Positions 63,054-64,000 of a stretch of DNA of 64,000 bases are shown piece by piece. Each line of letters starts with the position of its first letter. Positions within the stretch are counted from its first letter, which is position 1. This DNA comes from Verrucomicrobiota bacterium (lineage in GTDB: Bacteria; Verrucomicrobiota; Verrucomicrobiia; Verrucomicrobiales; Akkermansiaceae): assembly GCA_017301995.1 (NCBI GenBank), contig JAFLEH010000004.1:124001-188000 (forward strand), written 5' to 3'. A program made the translations under genes and the position numbers. Below the pieces are notes generated by a model. It did not search any database. It saw only the letters and a list, made by a program, of their open reading frames with translations, and was not told the DNA's origin.

Positions 63054-64000
63054 ATGAAATCGAAACTTCTCGCCCTATCCGTGCTCGCGTTGCTGACACA
63101 GGCGTACGCCGGTTCCAAACGACTGCCTGTTCTCAACCAGCCGATCGCCAATATGGCCACCGTTGAGGTGGCGCCGATTGTGGTCAATCTCAATCAGGTT
63201 TTTGGAACCGAGGCGATCGACGATCAGGTGGTGAGGTTCACCTCATGGTATTCGTTAAGTGGGGCGCCGGTGGTGCTCGACTTCGCGCTGTTCAGCCAAC
63301 GAACGCCTGCCACCCGGGCGAATTTTCTCAATTATGTGAATGGTGGGGATTACGTCGATTCCATCATCCACCGGAGTGTTCCGGGTTTTGTAATCCAAGG
63401 GGGTGGGTTTCGCTTTGGCACCGGTGGGTTGGAATCCGTTCCGACCGATCCTCCGGTGGTGAATGAGTTCGGGGTTTCGAATACGCTCGGGACCATCGCC
63501 ATGGCCAAACTGGGAGGCGATCCCAACAGCGCGACCAGCCAGTGGTTTGTCAGCCTGGGAGCCAACTCGGATACCCTGGATCCCCAGAACGGAGGATTCA
63601 CGGTTTTCGGCAGGGTCACGAAAGGCACCTTTGGCAATGCCCAGATTTTCGGAGATCCTGTGGATTTTCCGATCTGGGATGCGGGTGGCGCGCTCAACGA
63701 ACTCCCGCTTTTCCAGTCGTTTGTGGACGGGATCGGGCAGTCGTGGCCGGATTATTCGATCCTCTTCGAAAGCGTCACGCTGGAACCCCTCCCGGCCGGT
63801 CAGGCGGGGGAATCCTCGATCCTAACCTATTCGGTGGTTTCCAACAGCAATTCGGCCCTTGCCTCGGCCGTCCTAAACGCGGGCAATCTGACCGTGACCC
63901 CGGTGTCCGGTCAAACCGGGTCCACCACAATCACAATCCGGGCGACCGATAGCGTGGGCAACACGGTGGATGACACGTTCCTTGTGACCGTCAACGCCTC
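63054..64000 (+). CDS. secreted cyclophilin-type peptidyl-prolyl isomerase, 3' truncated by window
   Basis: An open frame of more than 315 codons running off the window. Signal peptide MKSKLLALSVLALLTQAYAG. A cyclophilin domain lies at about 70-215: FSQRTPATRANFLNYVNGGDY, SIIHRSVPGFVIQGGGF, LGTIAMAKLGGDPNSATSQW and NGGFTVFGRV, with the Phe and Gln residues of the active site kept. It is followed by the start of a beta-sandwich (LTYSVVSNSNSA), typical of multidomain verrucomicrobial exoproteins. Start at 63054 fits the signal peptide. Confidence 0.9.
   Translation, partial: MKSKLLALSVLALLTQAYAGSKRLPVLNQPIANMATVEVAPIVVNLNQVFGTEAIDDQVVRFTSWYSLSGAPVVLDFALFSQRTPATRANFLNYVNGGDYVDSIIHRSVPGFVIQGGGFRFGTGGLESVPTDPPVVNEFGVSNTLGTIAMAKLGGDPNSATSQWFVSLGANSDTLDPQNGGFTVFGRVTKGTFGNAQIFGDPVDFPIWDAGGALNELPLFQSFVDGIGQSWPDYSILFESVTLEPLPAGQAGESSILTYSVVSNSNSALASAVLNAGNLTVTPVSGQTGSTTITIRATDSVGNTVDDTFLVTVNA

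Overview
The window is a GC-rich bacterial chromosome segment, most likely from the Verrucomicrobiota (Verrucomicrobiales/Akkermansiaceae-like). The signs are a PEP-CTERM exoprotein, LamG and autotransporter-repeat exoproteins, a trio of prepilin-like genes resembling the Verru_Chthon cassettes, secreted glycoside hydrolases from several families without SusC/SusD partners, bactofilins, Bat-type vWA operons, ECF sigma/Ser-Thr kinase pairs, and gene starts that mostly lack Shine-Dalgarno sequences. No rRNA, transposase, phage or CRISPR locus was seen. One tRNA (Asp, GTC) is present.

Layout. 1-13.5 kb: a truncated GH92 mannosidase, a NarL-type two-component pair, the prepilin trio, tRNA-Asp, an orphan PotD-like lipoprotein, birA, a GH43 enzyme, chrA, galM, a HIT protein, a lipase and rlpA. 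14.2-21.6 kb (minus strand): a MoxR / DUF58 / BatA-vWA / ExbB-like / vWA operon whose junctions carry period-7 repeats and which holds an inserted four-helix-bundle gene. 21.9-23.5 kb: rpsM-rpsK-rpsD, closed by a strong terminator. 23.6-27.0 kb: an unusual three-gene unit of a zinc-ribbon pseudokinase, a vWA protein and a divergent PurA (adenylosuccinate synthetase) homologue. 27-35.6 kb: nadA, two bactofilins (one with zinc ribbons), a TPR membrane protein, lpxB, citrate synthase and a carboxyltransferase with a cut-short biotin domain. 35.6-44 kb: mutL, a PUR-domain protein, an acyltransferase, a giant double-GH18 chitinase and tadA. 44-50 kb: a hairpin repeat array, a coiled-coil gene pair, an ECF sigma factor overlapping a kinase-PEGA-SUMF1 protein, and an OsmC protein. 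50-64 kb: two LamG paralogues (one with autotransporter repeats, one PEP-CTERM), GH35, pgpH-ybeY, scpA, a GH27 alpha-galactosidase and a truncated secreted cyclophilin.

As a whole the cell looks like a polysaccharide and glycoprotein degrader: GH92, GH43, GH35, GH27, GH18 and galM together would release and feed in mannose, galactose, arabinose/xylose-type sugars and chitin products. The best candidate for a new system is the pseudokinase-vWA-PurA-like triad at 23640-26962. The strongest unexplained DNA-level signals are the heptad repeat arrays bracketing the four-helix-bundle gene, and a composite hairpin repeat family with compensatory stem changes.
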